Source: Microcaldota archaeon
GTDB taxonomy: Archaea > Micrarchaeota > Micrarchaeia > Micrarchaeales > CABMGC01
NCBI GenBank assembly: GCA_027340645.1
Contig: DAHWQN010000022.1
Location: forward strand, 1 to 8,733
Direction of reading: 5' to 3'
DNA length: 8,733 nucleotides
The position numbers were made by a program, and so were the translations under genes. Shown piece after piece: positions 1 through 6,545 of this stretch. Below the pieces are notes generated by a model. The model had not been told where the DNA came from, searched no databases, and saw only the letters and a list, made by a program, of their open reading frames with translations. How positions within the stretch are numbered: position 1 is the stretch's first letter; each line of letters starts with the position of its first letter.

Positions 1-1
1 G

Positions 2-1240
2 CTGCAAAAGAGAACTGTCCGTGCCTCTGGAAAATTCAAGAAGAAGTTCCGTGCAGAGGAATTGCTTATTACCGGCCAGAGAGTTATAGACACGCTGTTT
101 CCTGTGGCAAAAGGAGGCAGCGCATCCGTGCCAGGCCCATTCGGAGCCGGAAAGACAGTAATCAGCCATCAACTGGCGAAGTACTCGGACAGCGACATAG
201 TAGTTTACATAGGATGCGGTGAGCGCGGAAATGAGATGACAGAGATACTTGTAGAGTTTCCGCATCTTGAAGACCCCAAGTCGGGGAAGCCGCTTATGGA
301 AAGAACAGTCTTGATAGCGAATACGAGCAATATGCCTGTGGCTGCGCGTGAAGCGAGCATATACACTGGAATAACAATAGCCGAATATTTCCGAGACATG
401 GGCTACAACATCTCAATCATGGCAGACTCAACCTCAAGATGGGCAGAGGCGATGCGAGAGATATCTGCAAGGCTTGAGGAGATGCCAGGCGAAGAAGGCT
501 ATCCTGCATATTTGCCGAAGAGGCTTGCTGAATATTATGAAAGAGGAGGCAAGGTCGAGGCTCTCAGCGGCAAGGTCGGCTCAGTCACAATAGTCGGAGC
601 AGTTTCACCTCCGGGCGGAGACCTGTCAGAACCTGTATCACAAGGCACGCTGCGTGTAGTCAAGACCTTCTGGTCGCTTGATGCGTCCCTTGCATCGTCA
701 AGGCACTTCCCTTCGATAAACTGGCTCAACAGCTACTCGCTGTACGTACCAGATTTAGAAGATTGGTACATAAAGAATGTCAGCGAGGACTTTGTGAGGA
801 ACAGGGACGAAATAATGGGCATACTGCAAAAAGAGGCTGAGCTCAAGGACATAGTGCAGCTGGTTGGTGCAGAGGCCTTGCCAGGTATAGAGCGTGTTGT
901 GCTTGAGATAGGCAGAATAATACGCGAAGACTTCTTAAGGCAAAGCGCATTCGATAAGATAGATGCCTACACCAGCATAAGAAAGCAAGCATTCATGATA
1001 TCCACCATACTCCACTTTAGAAGGCTCGCTGAAGATGCGATAAGGAAGGACGTACCTGTCGAGATGATCTCAAGGATGAAAGTCCTCGAAGATATATCGA
1101 GGATGAAGGAAGTAGATGAAAGTGCAGTAGAAAAAAGGGAGAGGGAACTGAAATCAGCTATAGATGCAGAGTTCAATTCTGTGCTCAAAAACTACTCAAA
1201 TGAAATTCGAAGCGAGTCGTCTGGAGTAAAAGGTGAATAA
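2..1240 (+). CDS. atpA: A-type ATP synthase catalytic subunit A, 5' end outside the window
   Basis: Nucleotide-binding catalytic subunit of the A1 head of the membrane ATP synthase, which makes ATP from an ion gradient. The reading frame is open from base 2 and homology already runs through the first codons (RAEELLITGQRVIDTLFP), so the TTG at 62 is internal and not a start. About 412 residues are visible; the family is near 580-590, so roughly 170 N-terminal residues lie upstream. In window numbering, the P-loop GPFGAGKT is at 45-52, GCGERGNEMTE follows near 71-81, and the Walker B region SIMADSTSRW is near 138-147. The P-loop has Ala where many archaeal A subunits have Ser; as I recall, Ala also occurs in V/A-type relatives, so this is not abnormal. 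The stop TAA (1238-1240) is one base before the atpB ATG, as expected for one operon transcript. Identity is very secure. Confidence 0.97.
   Translation: MQKRTVRASGKFKKKFRAEELLITGQRVIDTLFPVAKGGSASVPGPFGAGKTVISHQLAKYSDSDIVVYIGCGERGNEMTEILVEFPHLEDPKSGKPLMERTVLIANTSNMPVAAREASIYTGITIAEYFRDMGYNISIMADSTSRWAEAMREISARLEEMPGEEGYPAYLPKRLAEYYERGGKVEALSGKVGSVTIVGAVSPPGGDLSEPVSQGTLRVVKTFWSLDASLASSRHFPSINWLNSYSLYVPDLEDWYIKNVSEDFVRNRDEIMGILQKEAELKDIVQLVGAEALPGIERVVLEIGRIIREDFLRQSAFDKIDAYTSIRKQAFMISTILHFRRLAEDAIRKDVPVEMISRMKVLEDISRMKEVDESAVEKRERELKSAIDAEFNSVLKNYSNEIRSESSGVKGE
1231..1236 (+). promoter_or_regulatory. Shine-Dalgarno site that decides the atpB start
   Basis: AGGTGA lies five bases before the ATG at 1242 and inside the last codons of atpA. 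It matches the archaeal 16S 3' end complement. It favours ATG 1242 over the in-frame GTG at 1233, which is part of the site itself. Confidence 0.7.
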
Positions 1241-1241
1241 T

Positions 1242-2639
1242 ATGAAATTTGATGTAGAGTACAAGACAATCGAAAATGTTGCAGGGCCTCTTGTAGTAGT
1301 CGGGAAGGTTGGCAATGCGCAGTACAACGAGATAGTGCGCATAAAACTCCAGAATGGCGAGGAAAGGCTTGGGCAAGTACTAGATACAAGCACAACAAAC
1401 GCAGTCGTGCAGGTGTTCGGACCGACAGAGGGGATAAACGTAGATAAGACATCTGTAAGCTTTCTGGGCGAGACATTCAAGATAGGCGTGAGCGATGATA
1501 TGCTCGGAAGGGTATTCGACGGGCAGGGAAGGCCACGAGACGGCGGCTCAGACATCGCATCAGAGGAAAAGCGGGACATAAATGGGGCACCAATAAATCC
1601 GGTTGCGAGGATGAATCCAAGCGACTTCATAGAAACAGGAATATCCTCTATCGATGGCCTTGATACGCTGGTAAGAGGCCAGAAGCTGCCCATATTCTCA
1701 GCCTCTGGGCTTCCTCACAATCAGGTGGTTGCGCAGATAACGAGGCAGGCAAACGTGAAGGGCTCAAACGAGGCATTTGCAGTGGTGTTTGCAGGAATAG
1801 GCATCACTTATGACGACTATACCTACTTTATAAACGAGTTCAGGAAAACAGGTGCGCTTAAGCGCACTGTCGCATTCATAAACCTCGCCGATGATCCTAG
1901 CATAGAGCGAATAATAACACCAAGGCTAGCGCTCACAACAGCAGAGTTTCTAGCATTCGAAAAGGGCATGCATGTCCTTGTGATTCTCGATGACATGACC
2001 AACTACGCAGAGGCGTTGCGTGAATTGTCTAGCGCAAGGGAGGAAGTGCCTGGAAGGAGAGGTTATCCCGGATACATGTACACTGACTTCGCAAGCATAT
2101 ACGAACGCGCAGGCATAGTCAAGGGTAAGAAGGGAAGCATAACGCAGCTTGATGTAGTAACTATGCCTAGCGACGATGTAACTCACCCTATACCTGACCT
2201 GACTGGATATATAACCGAAGGCCAGATATTTCTGAGCAGAGAGCTTGTGAACAAGGGCATATATCCTCCTATCCAGCCTCTCGGATCGCTATCAAGGCTC
2301 ATGGGCAACGGCATCGGCGAAGGCAAAACGCGTGCAGACCATCGCGGAGTATCGGATCAGCTGTACGGCCTTTATGCCAAGGCGCAAGAGGCAAAGAGCC
2401 TCAGCGCAATAGTCGGTGCAGAGGCACTGAGCGAGAGCGACAGACGATATCTTAAATTCGGCGATGACTTCGAAAACAGGTTCCTGAAGCAGGGGTTCCA
2501 TGAACGCAGGACAATAGAGGAAACGCTGAACTTGGGCTGGGAACTTCTCTCACAGGTGCCTGAAACAGAGCTCACACGCGTCAAGAAGGAGTTCATAACC
2601 AAGTACTATAAAAAGCCTCAAAACAATAAGGCGGATTAA
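1242..2639 (+). CDS. atpB: A-type ATP synthase regulatory subunit B
   Basis: Non-catalytic nucleotide-binding subunit that alternates with subunit A in the A3B3 head. From ATG 1242 it has 465 residues, close to the usual length of about 460. An N-terminal beta-barrel (about 1-75) contains ENVAGPLVVV; the P-loop position holds the degenerate B-type sequence SASGLPHN (153-160), not a catalytic GxxxxGKT. NLADDPSIERIITPRLALTT (214-233) and the conserved segment SLSRLMGNGIGEGKTRADHR (349-368), near the A/B interface, are typical of subunit B. I chose ATG 1242 because AGGTGA sits at the usual spacing; a GTG start at 1233 would add only three residues and overlap atpA by eight bases. The stop overlaps the atpD start (TAATG), suggesting coupled translation. 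Confidence 0.97.
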   Translation: MKFDVEYKTIENVAGPLVVVGKVGNAQYNEIVRIKLQNGEERLGQVLDTSTTNAVVQVFGPTEGINVDKTSVSFLGETFKIGVSDDMLGRVFDGQGRPRDGGSDIASEEKRDINGAPINPVARMNPSDFIETGISSIDGLDTLVRGQKLPIFSASGLPHNQVVAQITRQANVKGSNEAFAVVFAGIGITYDDYTYFINEFRKTGALKRTVAFINLADDPSIERIITPRLALTTAEFLAFEKGMHVLVILDDMTNYAEALRELSSAREEVPGRRGYPGYMYTDFASIYERAGIVKGKKGSITQLDVVTMPSDDVTHPIPDLTGYITEGQIFLSRELVNKGIYPPIQPLGSLSRLMGNGIGEGKTRADHRGVSDQLYGLYAKAQEAKSLSAIVGAEALSESDRRYLKFGDDFENRFLKQGFHERRTIEETLNLGWELLSQVPETELTRVKKEFITKYYKKPQNNKAD

Positions 2640-3286
2640 TGGCCAACATAAATCCAACGAGGATGAACCTGATAACTCTTAAGAGAAGGATAGTCGTGGC
2701 ACGCAAGGGCCATGGCATCTTAAAGAGGAAGCAGGAGGTCCTAATAATGGAGTTCATGCACCTTTTGAAGAGCTCGAAGGAGAGCCGTTCTGCCCTCAAT
2801 AAGCTTATAATACAGTCATACAAGACATTAACCATCGCGTCAACATACGTGGGCAACTTTGAGCTCGAGGATGTTGCACTTCACATGAAAGAGGCAGAAC
2901 CTATACGCATACGGATAAAGAACATAATGGGCGTCAGAATCCCAGAAATAATACGGTCGCAGGAGAAGGCACAGGCTCAGCAACTCCTTCTCATACAGTC
3001 AAGTCTTGCAGTAGACGATATAAACGACTCGTTCTCAAAGGCGGCCGGTTCAATAATAGACGTGGCGCAGATGGAGCAGGGCCTAAAACGCCTTGTCACC
3101 GAGATAGACAAGACGAAAAGAAGGGTCAATGCACTCGATTACCGCGTAATACCTGGGATGTCACAGCAGTCCAAATACATACGCATGCGTCTTGAGGAGA
3201 TGGAGCGCGATACGTTTTCGGCCCTCAAACACGTAAAGAAGAAGATCGCAAGGCGCAGTCAAGATAGCAAAACTGAAGCTGGCTAA
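2639..3286 (+). CDS. atpD: A-type ATP synthase central stalk subunit D
   Basis: Long helical rotor subunit that passes through the A3B3 head and couples rotation to catalysis. It has 215 residues, normal for the family. The N-terminal signature PTRMNLITLKRRIVVARKG (about 6-24) and the C-terminal block RRVNALDYRVIPG followed by YIRMRLEEMERDTFSALK match archaeal subunit D and form the two antiparallel coiled-coil helices. The start ATG overlaps the atpB stop by one base, and AAGGCGGAT just upstream is a partial Shine-Dalgarno. The stop TAA (3284-3286) overlaps the stop of the converging EndoQ gene. No further ATP synthase gene follows, so this is the end of the operon here. Confidence 0.96.
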   Translation: MANINPTRMNLITLKRRIVVARKGHGILKRKQEVLIMEFMHLLKSSKESRSALNKLIIQSYKTLTIASTYVGNFELEDVALHMKEAEPIRIRIKNIMGVRIPEIIRSQEKAQAQQLLLIQSSLAVDDINDSFSKAAGSIIDVAQMEQGLKRLVTEIDKTKRRVNALDYRVIPGMSQQSKYIRMRLEEMERDTFSALKHVKKKIARRSQDSKTEAG

Positions 3287-4536
3287 AACAGAGGGCGTTG
3301 TCCTGAAATCATTCCTGCAGGAGCAGCGTGACCCATCTCCGACGCATCAATAACCCCATACTCTCCATCAAATCCTGGTCTTATCCGAAGTTCTCCTGAC
3401 CTGTTTAGCATGATAAGGTCAGCAAGTCCCAGCTCTGCGCATGCGTCTTCAATCTCAGAATCGGGAACATTAAGGAGTACATTGAACTCACTCCCAAACT
3501 TTTCAACCAACTCATTATAAATCGACCACGTCTTACGGCTTGACAATGTAGACCTTAATGAGAATGCAATAATCTCATGGAGCGGCAAAAGCTTGTAGAA
3601 GGGCTTCGCGTCCTGCGGTCTGTACCCCGGCTTCTCCTTCGCAAGCTGTTCTATCCTGTACTCAACTCCTATAGTCATGGGTTTCTTGCACACAGGGCAG
3701 ATGCCATTGAGCTTCTTTGTTTCTTCAGGAGCACATGAGAACTTGCAGTTCCTGTGCCCGTCATAATGATACTTGCCGTATTCCGGATACGTTTCTATAG
3801 TGCCTGACAACCCTCTCCCAGTCCTTATCGCATTTATAATATCATCATAGCTTAACTCTTCCACATCAAATATAGTCGACTCCCTTCCTATTCGCCATGG
3901 CCAAAAGCTGTGTGCGTCAGAGAAGCTAACTATATTTACCTTCTCCTTAAGTCTCCATAACATTGATGGATCAGCAGACATTCCAGACTCTATGGCGTGC
4001 ACTTTGTCAACCTGGTCTCCAAAACACTCATAAATTGAATCAAAACCAGAGCTGCTGCCAAAGATGCCAAACCAAGGCGTCATGCAGTGTGCGCTTATTA
4101 TCTCTATACGTTCATCTATAGCGCCAAGATCCTTAACGAAGTCCCTGCACGTAATCCCGAATATGGGCCTGCCATCATAATCAAGTCTGCCTTTACTGCT
4201 CAGATACTTAATTATCTTATCTGCCGTCTGCCCATTTGGCGAATACATAAGCAGGTGAACAGCATGCCTCTTGCCGTTTTGGCTGAACATCAAGCTTACT
4301 TCTGTCTGCCACATAAACGGGAAGCCTGATTTAGAGTATAAAATACCATTCCTGTCTTCTTTCAGGCAGCGTTGTATATCCTTGTAATGCTCCGGATGCT
4401 GGAAGTCTCCTGTGCCTATCAACGAAAGGCCTTTTACCCTGCCATACTTCTCAATATTCTCAAGGCTTAGGTCTTTTGATGTTGCTCTGGCATATTTAGA
4501 GTGCACCTGCAAATCTGCTATGACTTTCATATTCAT
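3283..4536 (-). CDS. Endonuclease Q-like PHP-family DNA repair nuclease
   Basis: Related to archaeal EndoQ, which nicks DNA 5' of deoxyuridine, hypoxanthine and abasic sites. It has 417 residues, close to the usual length. A PHP metal-dependent domain comes first: ADLQVHS (7-13), GTGDF (41-45), QTEVS (77-81), HAVHLLMYSP (91-100), SAHCMTPWF (149-157), AIESGMSADP (181-190) and SFSDAHSFWPWRIG (204-217). A four-cysteine zinc ribbon follows (Cys264, Cys268, Cys280, Cys283), then a C-terminal helical region. Motif I reads DLQVH where the canonical form is DLHIH, so one expected metal ligand is Gln10. The protein ends in QRPLF, a possible clamp-binding tail. No clear Shine-Dalgarno precedes either ATG 4536 or ATG 4530; the second gives MKVIADLQ, closer to relatives as I recall them. 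The family assignment is strong; the exact substrate is inferred from the family. Confidence 0.88.
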   Translation of the reverse strand: MNMKVIADLQVHSKYARATSKDLSLENIEKYGRVKGLSLIGTGDFQHPEHYKDIQRCLKEDRNGILYSKSGFPFMWQTEVSLMFSQNGKRHAVHLLMYSPNGQTADKIIKYLSSKGRLDYDGRPIFGITCRDFVKDLGAIDERIEIISAHCMTPWFGIFGSSSGFDSIYECFGDQVDKVHAIESGMSADPSMLWRLKEKVNIVSFSDAHSFWPWRIGRESTIFDVEELSYDDIINAIRTGRGLSGTIETYPEYGKYHYDGHRNCKFSCAPEETKKLNGICPVCKKPMTIGVEYRIEQLAKEKPGYRPQDAKPFYKLLPLHEIIAFSLRSTLSSRKTWSIYNELVEKFGSEFNVLLNVPDSEIEDACAELGLADLIMLNRSGELRIRPGFDGEYGVIDASEMGHAAPAGMISGQRPLF

Positions 4537-4771
4537 GCGCTTTTTTGACGTCGTTTTTTGGACATATGTCTTTCAATACGCATCTGCTACATATAGGTAC
4601 ATATGATTGACATATACTTTTCCCATGGGCTTTCAGCACATACGCCGCATTATGCCCAATACTTCTTATCCAACAGATGTTCGAGGTCAGAACCTATGCC
4701 GTCGGGATCCTTTTGTCACTGAGCCCTAGTTCGTCTTCTGCGTTCTCTATTTTTAGAGTTTCCATGTCCAT
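4496..4771 (-). pseudogene. nth: Decayed C-terminal remnant of endonuclease III
   Basis: The spacer between aspS and endoQ encodes, in broken frames, the last third of an endonuclease III (a DNA glycosylase/AP lyase for oxidised pyrimidines). Read leftwards from 4771, one frame gives ELGLSDK. After the T4 run at 4711-4714 a second frame gives KDPDGIGSDLEHLLDKKYW, ending in a stop. After the CCC at 4655-4657 the first frame resumes with HNAAYVLKAHGKSICQSYV, then PICSRCVLKDICPKNDV. The four cysteines (codons within 4562-4612) are spaced C-x6-C-x2-C-x5-C, exactly the Nth [4Fe-4S] motif, and AHGK before them matches the family LHGR. The resumed frame also contains TAG at 4694-4696. The helix-hairpin-helix region and catalytic lysine have no counterpart: the remnant starts at the aspS stop. 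About one base is missing at the first break and one extra (or two missing) at the second. The frame runs about 41 bases into endoQ. Confidence 0.8.
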
Positions 4772-4775
4772 TGGA

Positions 4776-6074
4776 TCACGGAGTGAGCCTCGTTCTATCC
4801 CTTGGGAACATAGAAGCTTCACGTATGTTTTCAGCATTCACAATTTTCATTGCAAAACGCTCAAGGCCTATGGACCACCCCGCATGCGGCGGAGCACCAT
4901 TCCTAAATGCATTTATGTAAAACTCAAAATCGTGTGGATTATCGCCTCGTTTTGTTATGGCCTCTACTAGCGTGTCAGCCATGTGTATCCTCTGCGCCCC
5001 GCTGGATATCTCCGTGCCCTTGTAAATAAAATCAAAACTGTTTGAAATCCTTACGTCGTCAGAGTCCGGCATTGTGTAAAATGCACGTATCTGCGTCGGA
5101 TACCCCTTTACTATTAGGAGGTCACCGTATAATTTTGACAGCTCCATCTCGTCTTCGCGCGTAAAGTCCTCTCCAAACTCCTTGCTCTTTCCTACAGAAG
5201 ACAGCTTTTTCAATGCTTCTGTGTATGTTACCTCTTTTACACTCTCTTCTGAAAGTTTTATTCCAAGCGTCTCAATGTCTGCCGAGTTGCTTTTTTGAAC
5301 CTCTTTTATTATGCCGGTTACAGTTTTCTTCAACATCCGTATGGCATCTTTGTGATCTGCAAATCCCATCTCTATATCCATCTGAGTTATTTCGTTTAGG
5401 TGCGAAGTTGTGTTGTGTTTTTCAGCTCTGAATACAGGTACTATCATCATTACACGATCAAGCCCTCCTATAACAGCAAGCTGCTTGTATAACTGCGGAG
5501 ATTGGGCAAGATAAGCATTATCGCCAAAATAATCCACCTTGAAAACCTCGGCTCCGCCCTCAGTCGCTTCCTTAACTAACGATGGCGTGCGTATTTCCAT
5601 AAAGCCTTCCTTCGCAAGGATGCTCCTGAATGCCCACAATATTGTAGACTCAATGTTGAATATGGCTGTGGAATGCAGCCTGCGCAAGTCGATGTACCTA
5701 TTGTTAAGTCTTACGTCTAGTTCTGCAGGAACCTTTCCGGTAACCTCAAATGGGATCATCGCTGATATGGGATTCAGGTTCTCTATCTCTTTCGGGAGAA
5801 TCTCTATCCCCTTTTTTGACTGTTTGTTTTCAATGACAGTTCCTAGGATAGACACAACACTTTCTTTAGGCGGTGACATGGACTTCATTATTTTTTCATC
5901 CACCGAACCCTTTTTCGCAGTGACTTGTATTATCCCTGTCCGATCTCGAACTAGCATGAATACAATGCTGCCAACGTCGCGCACCTCATGCACCCAGCCA
6001 GCTATCCTTACTTCTTTTCCAGCAAGGTCCTTACTGATGTCTGAAATGTAATGGCTTCTATACTTGTTACTCAA
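4776..6074 (-). CDS. aspS: Aspartyl-tRNA synthetase, archaeal type (possibly non-discriminating)
   Basis: Class IIb synthetase that charges tRNA-Asp with aspartate. From TTG 6074 it has 432 residues, the normal archaeal length. An N-terminal OB-fold anticodon domain (about 1-100, with GWVHEVRDVG at 26-35) precedes the catalytic domain: EATEGGAEVF (169-178), QSPQLYKQ (191-198), motif 2 FRAEKHNTTSHLNE (215-228) and motif 3 GWSIGLERF (399-407), ending FPRDRTRLTP. I prefer TTG 6074 because AGGTG (6084-6080) is five bases upstream and MSNKYRSHY matches archaeal N-termini. An in-frame ATG at 6110 lies almost against the TATA box and would be upstream of the expected transcript start. His29, where discriminating enzymes have Trp, hints that it may also charge tRNA-Asn, but Lys87 points the other way. 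Confidence 0.95.
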   Translation of the reverse strand: MSNKYRSHYISDISKDLAGKEVRIAGWVHEVRDVGSIVFMLVRDRTGIIQVTAKKGSVDEKIMKSMSPPKESVVSILGTVIENKQSKKGIEILPKEIENLNPISAMIPFEVTGKVPAELDVRLNNRYIDLRRLHSTAIFNIESTILWAFRSILAKEGFMEIRTPSLVKEATEGGAEVFKVDYFGDNAYLAQSPQLYKQLAVIGGLDRVMMIVPVFRAEKHNTTSHLNEITQMDIEMGFADHKDAIRMLKKTVTGIIKEVQKSNSADIETLGIKLSEESVKEVTYTEALKKLSSVGKSKEFGEDFTREDEMELSKLYGDLLIVKGYPTQIRAFYTMPDSDDVRISNSFDFIYKGTEISSGAQRIHMADTLVEAITKRGDNPHDFEFYINAFRNGAPPHAGWSIGLERFAMKIVNAENIREASMFPRDRTRLTP

Positions 6075-6079
6075 TGCTA

Positions 6080-6084
6080 CACCT
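6080..6084 (-). promoter_or_regulatory. Shine-Dalgarno site supporting the aspS TTG start
   Basis: AGGTG on the minus strand, five bases before TTG 6074. The same spacing is seen before atpB and alba, which makes this the likely ribosome site and the TTG the likely start. Confidence 0.6.
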
Positions 6085-6110
6085 ACTGAATTAATACAAC
6101 AAAAAGGCAT

Positions 6111-6122
6111 ATAATATATAAC
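6111..6122 (-). promoter_or_regulatory. aspS: TATA box of aspS
   Basis: Minus-strand TTATATATTATA between the alba stop and aspS. Taking about 26 bases from box centre to transcript start places the start near 6090, giving a leader of about 15 bases that contains AGGTG and ends at TTG 6074. It suggests aspS has its own promoter although alba is only about 85 bases upstream on the same strand. Confidence 0.55.
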
Positions 6123-6159
6123 ACATGCCAGTCCATCAGCAATAAAATGCCCTAGGAAA

Positions 6160-6474
6160 TTACTTGTTTAGTGTAATTTCTATCGAGCTTACCTTTGATC
6201 TGGTGCCATCCTCGTTTGACAATTCTTCAGAGTTTATCTCTATCAGCCCGACTTTAGCCTCCGTGACAAACTTGTGGCGCGTTATCTCTGCTACATCAAC
6301 GGCTCTGGAAATTGCATTTCCTCTGGCTCTTACCTTTACGTTTTTAGCGCCGCTGTTGAATTGCGTAACAACAGCCAAGACGTAGTTCATAGCAGGCTTC
6401 TTGCCAACAAGCACAACATTTTCTCCCATTACTGATTTTGTGTCAATCTTCGAGTTATTCAAGTCTTCTGCCAT
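6160..6474 (-). CDS. albA: Alba, archaeal chromatin and RNA-binding protein
   Basis: Small basic dimeric protein that coats DNA and binds RNA. It has 104 residues, slightly longer than typical members (about 90-97) because of an acidic/polar N-terminal extension of about 18 residues before the conserved core. The core shows GKKPAMNYV (24-32; Lys25 and Lys26 correspond to the paired DNA-binding lysines of Sulfolobus Alba), ARGNAISRAVDVAEITR (the conserved helix), and the C-terminal strand ending SSIEITLNK. The minus strand carries GGTG at 6483-6480, five bases before the ATG, and AT-rich TATA-like sequence upstream. It follows trmI by about 70 bases and probably has its own promoter. Identity is secure. 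Confidence 0.95.
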   Translation of the reverse strand: MAEDLNNSKIDTKSVMGENVVLVGKKPAMNYVLAVVTQFNSGAKNVKVRARGNAISRAVDVAEITRHKFVTEAKVGLIEINSEELSNEDGTRSKVSSIEITLNK

Positions 6475-6479
6475 GTTTA

Positions 6480-6540
6480 CACCATTTTATTTTTACACTA
6501 AGCGTTCGCACATATTATAATATTAATAAATTTAAACATT
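6480..6540 (-). promoter_or_regulatory. albA: alba promoter region and ribosome site
   Basis: Minus strand between the trmI stop and alba. Two TATA-like candidates are present: TTTAAATTTA (about 6536-6527) and ATTATAATATG (about 6520-6510). The second would give a leader of about 15 bases, like aspS. GGTG at 6483-6480 is five bases from the ATG. Which box is used cannot be told from sequence alone. Confidence 0.5.
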
Positions 6541-6545
6541 TGCTG

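Noticed and set aside
62..64. TTG at 62 as the start of the ATP synthase A subunit
   Set aside because: The frame is open to base 2 and the residues before it belong to the same conserved domain; the gene simply enters from the left edge.
45..200. P-loop Ser-to-Ala change in subunit A (GPFGAGKT) as a functional anomaly
   Set aside because: As I recall, the same P-loop occurs in bacterial V/A-type enzymes, so it is normal variation.
1233..1235. GTG at 1233 as the atpB start
   Set aside because: It lies inside the Shine-Dalgarno AGGTGA that serves ATG 1242 and would add only three residues not expected in the family.
1196..1693. A 165-residue minus-strand open frame opposite atpB
   Set aside because: It is an antisense shadow of atpB with low-complexity Ser/Thr composition and no recognisable domain.
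4537..4560. Two T6 runs around GACGTC as a plus-strand terminator
   Set aside because: No plus-strand gene ends here; on the minus strand the A-runs encode lysines of the nth remnant just before endoQ.
4561..4620. Repeated CATATG and the GACATATGTC palindrome as operator or repeat elements
   Set aside because: They coincide with Ile/Cys codons (ATA TGT) of the nth remnant's iron-sulfur segment, which explains the recurrence.
4640..4710. A tRNA gene in the aspS-endoQ spacer, suggested by a TTCGAGGTC-like stretch
   Set aside because: No acceptor stem or cloverleaf could be formed by eye, and the segment is accounted for by the nth remnant (DLEHLL codons).
5539..6051. A 170-residue plus-strand open frame opposite aspS
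   Set aside because: Antisense shadow of a well-conserved aspS sequence, with no family resemblance or ribosome site.
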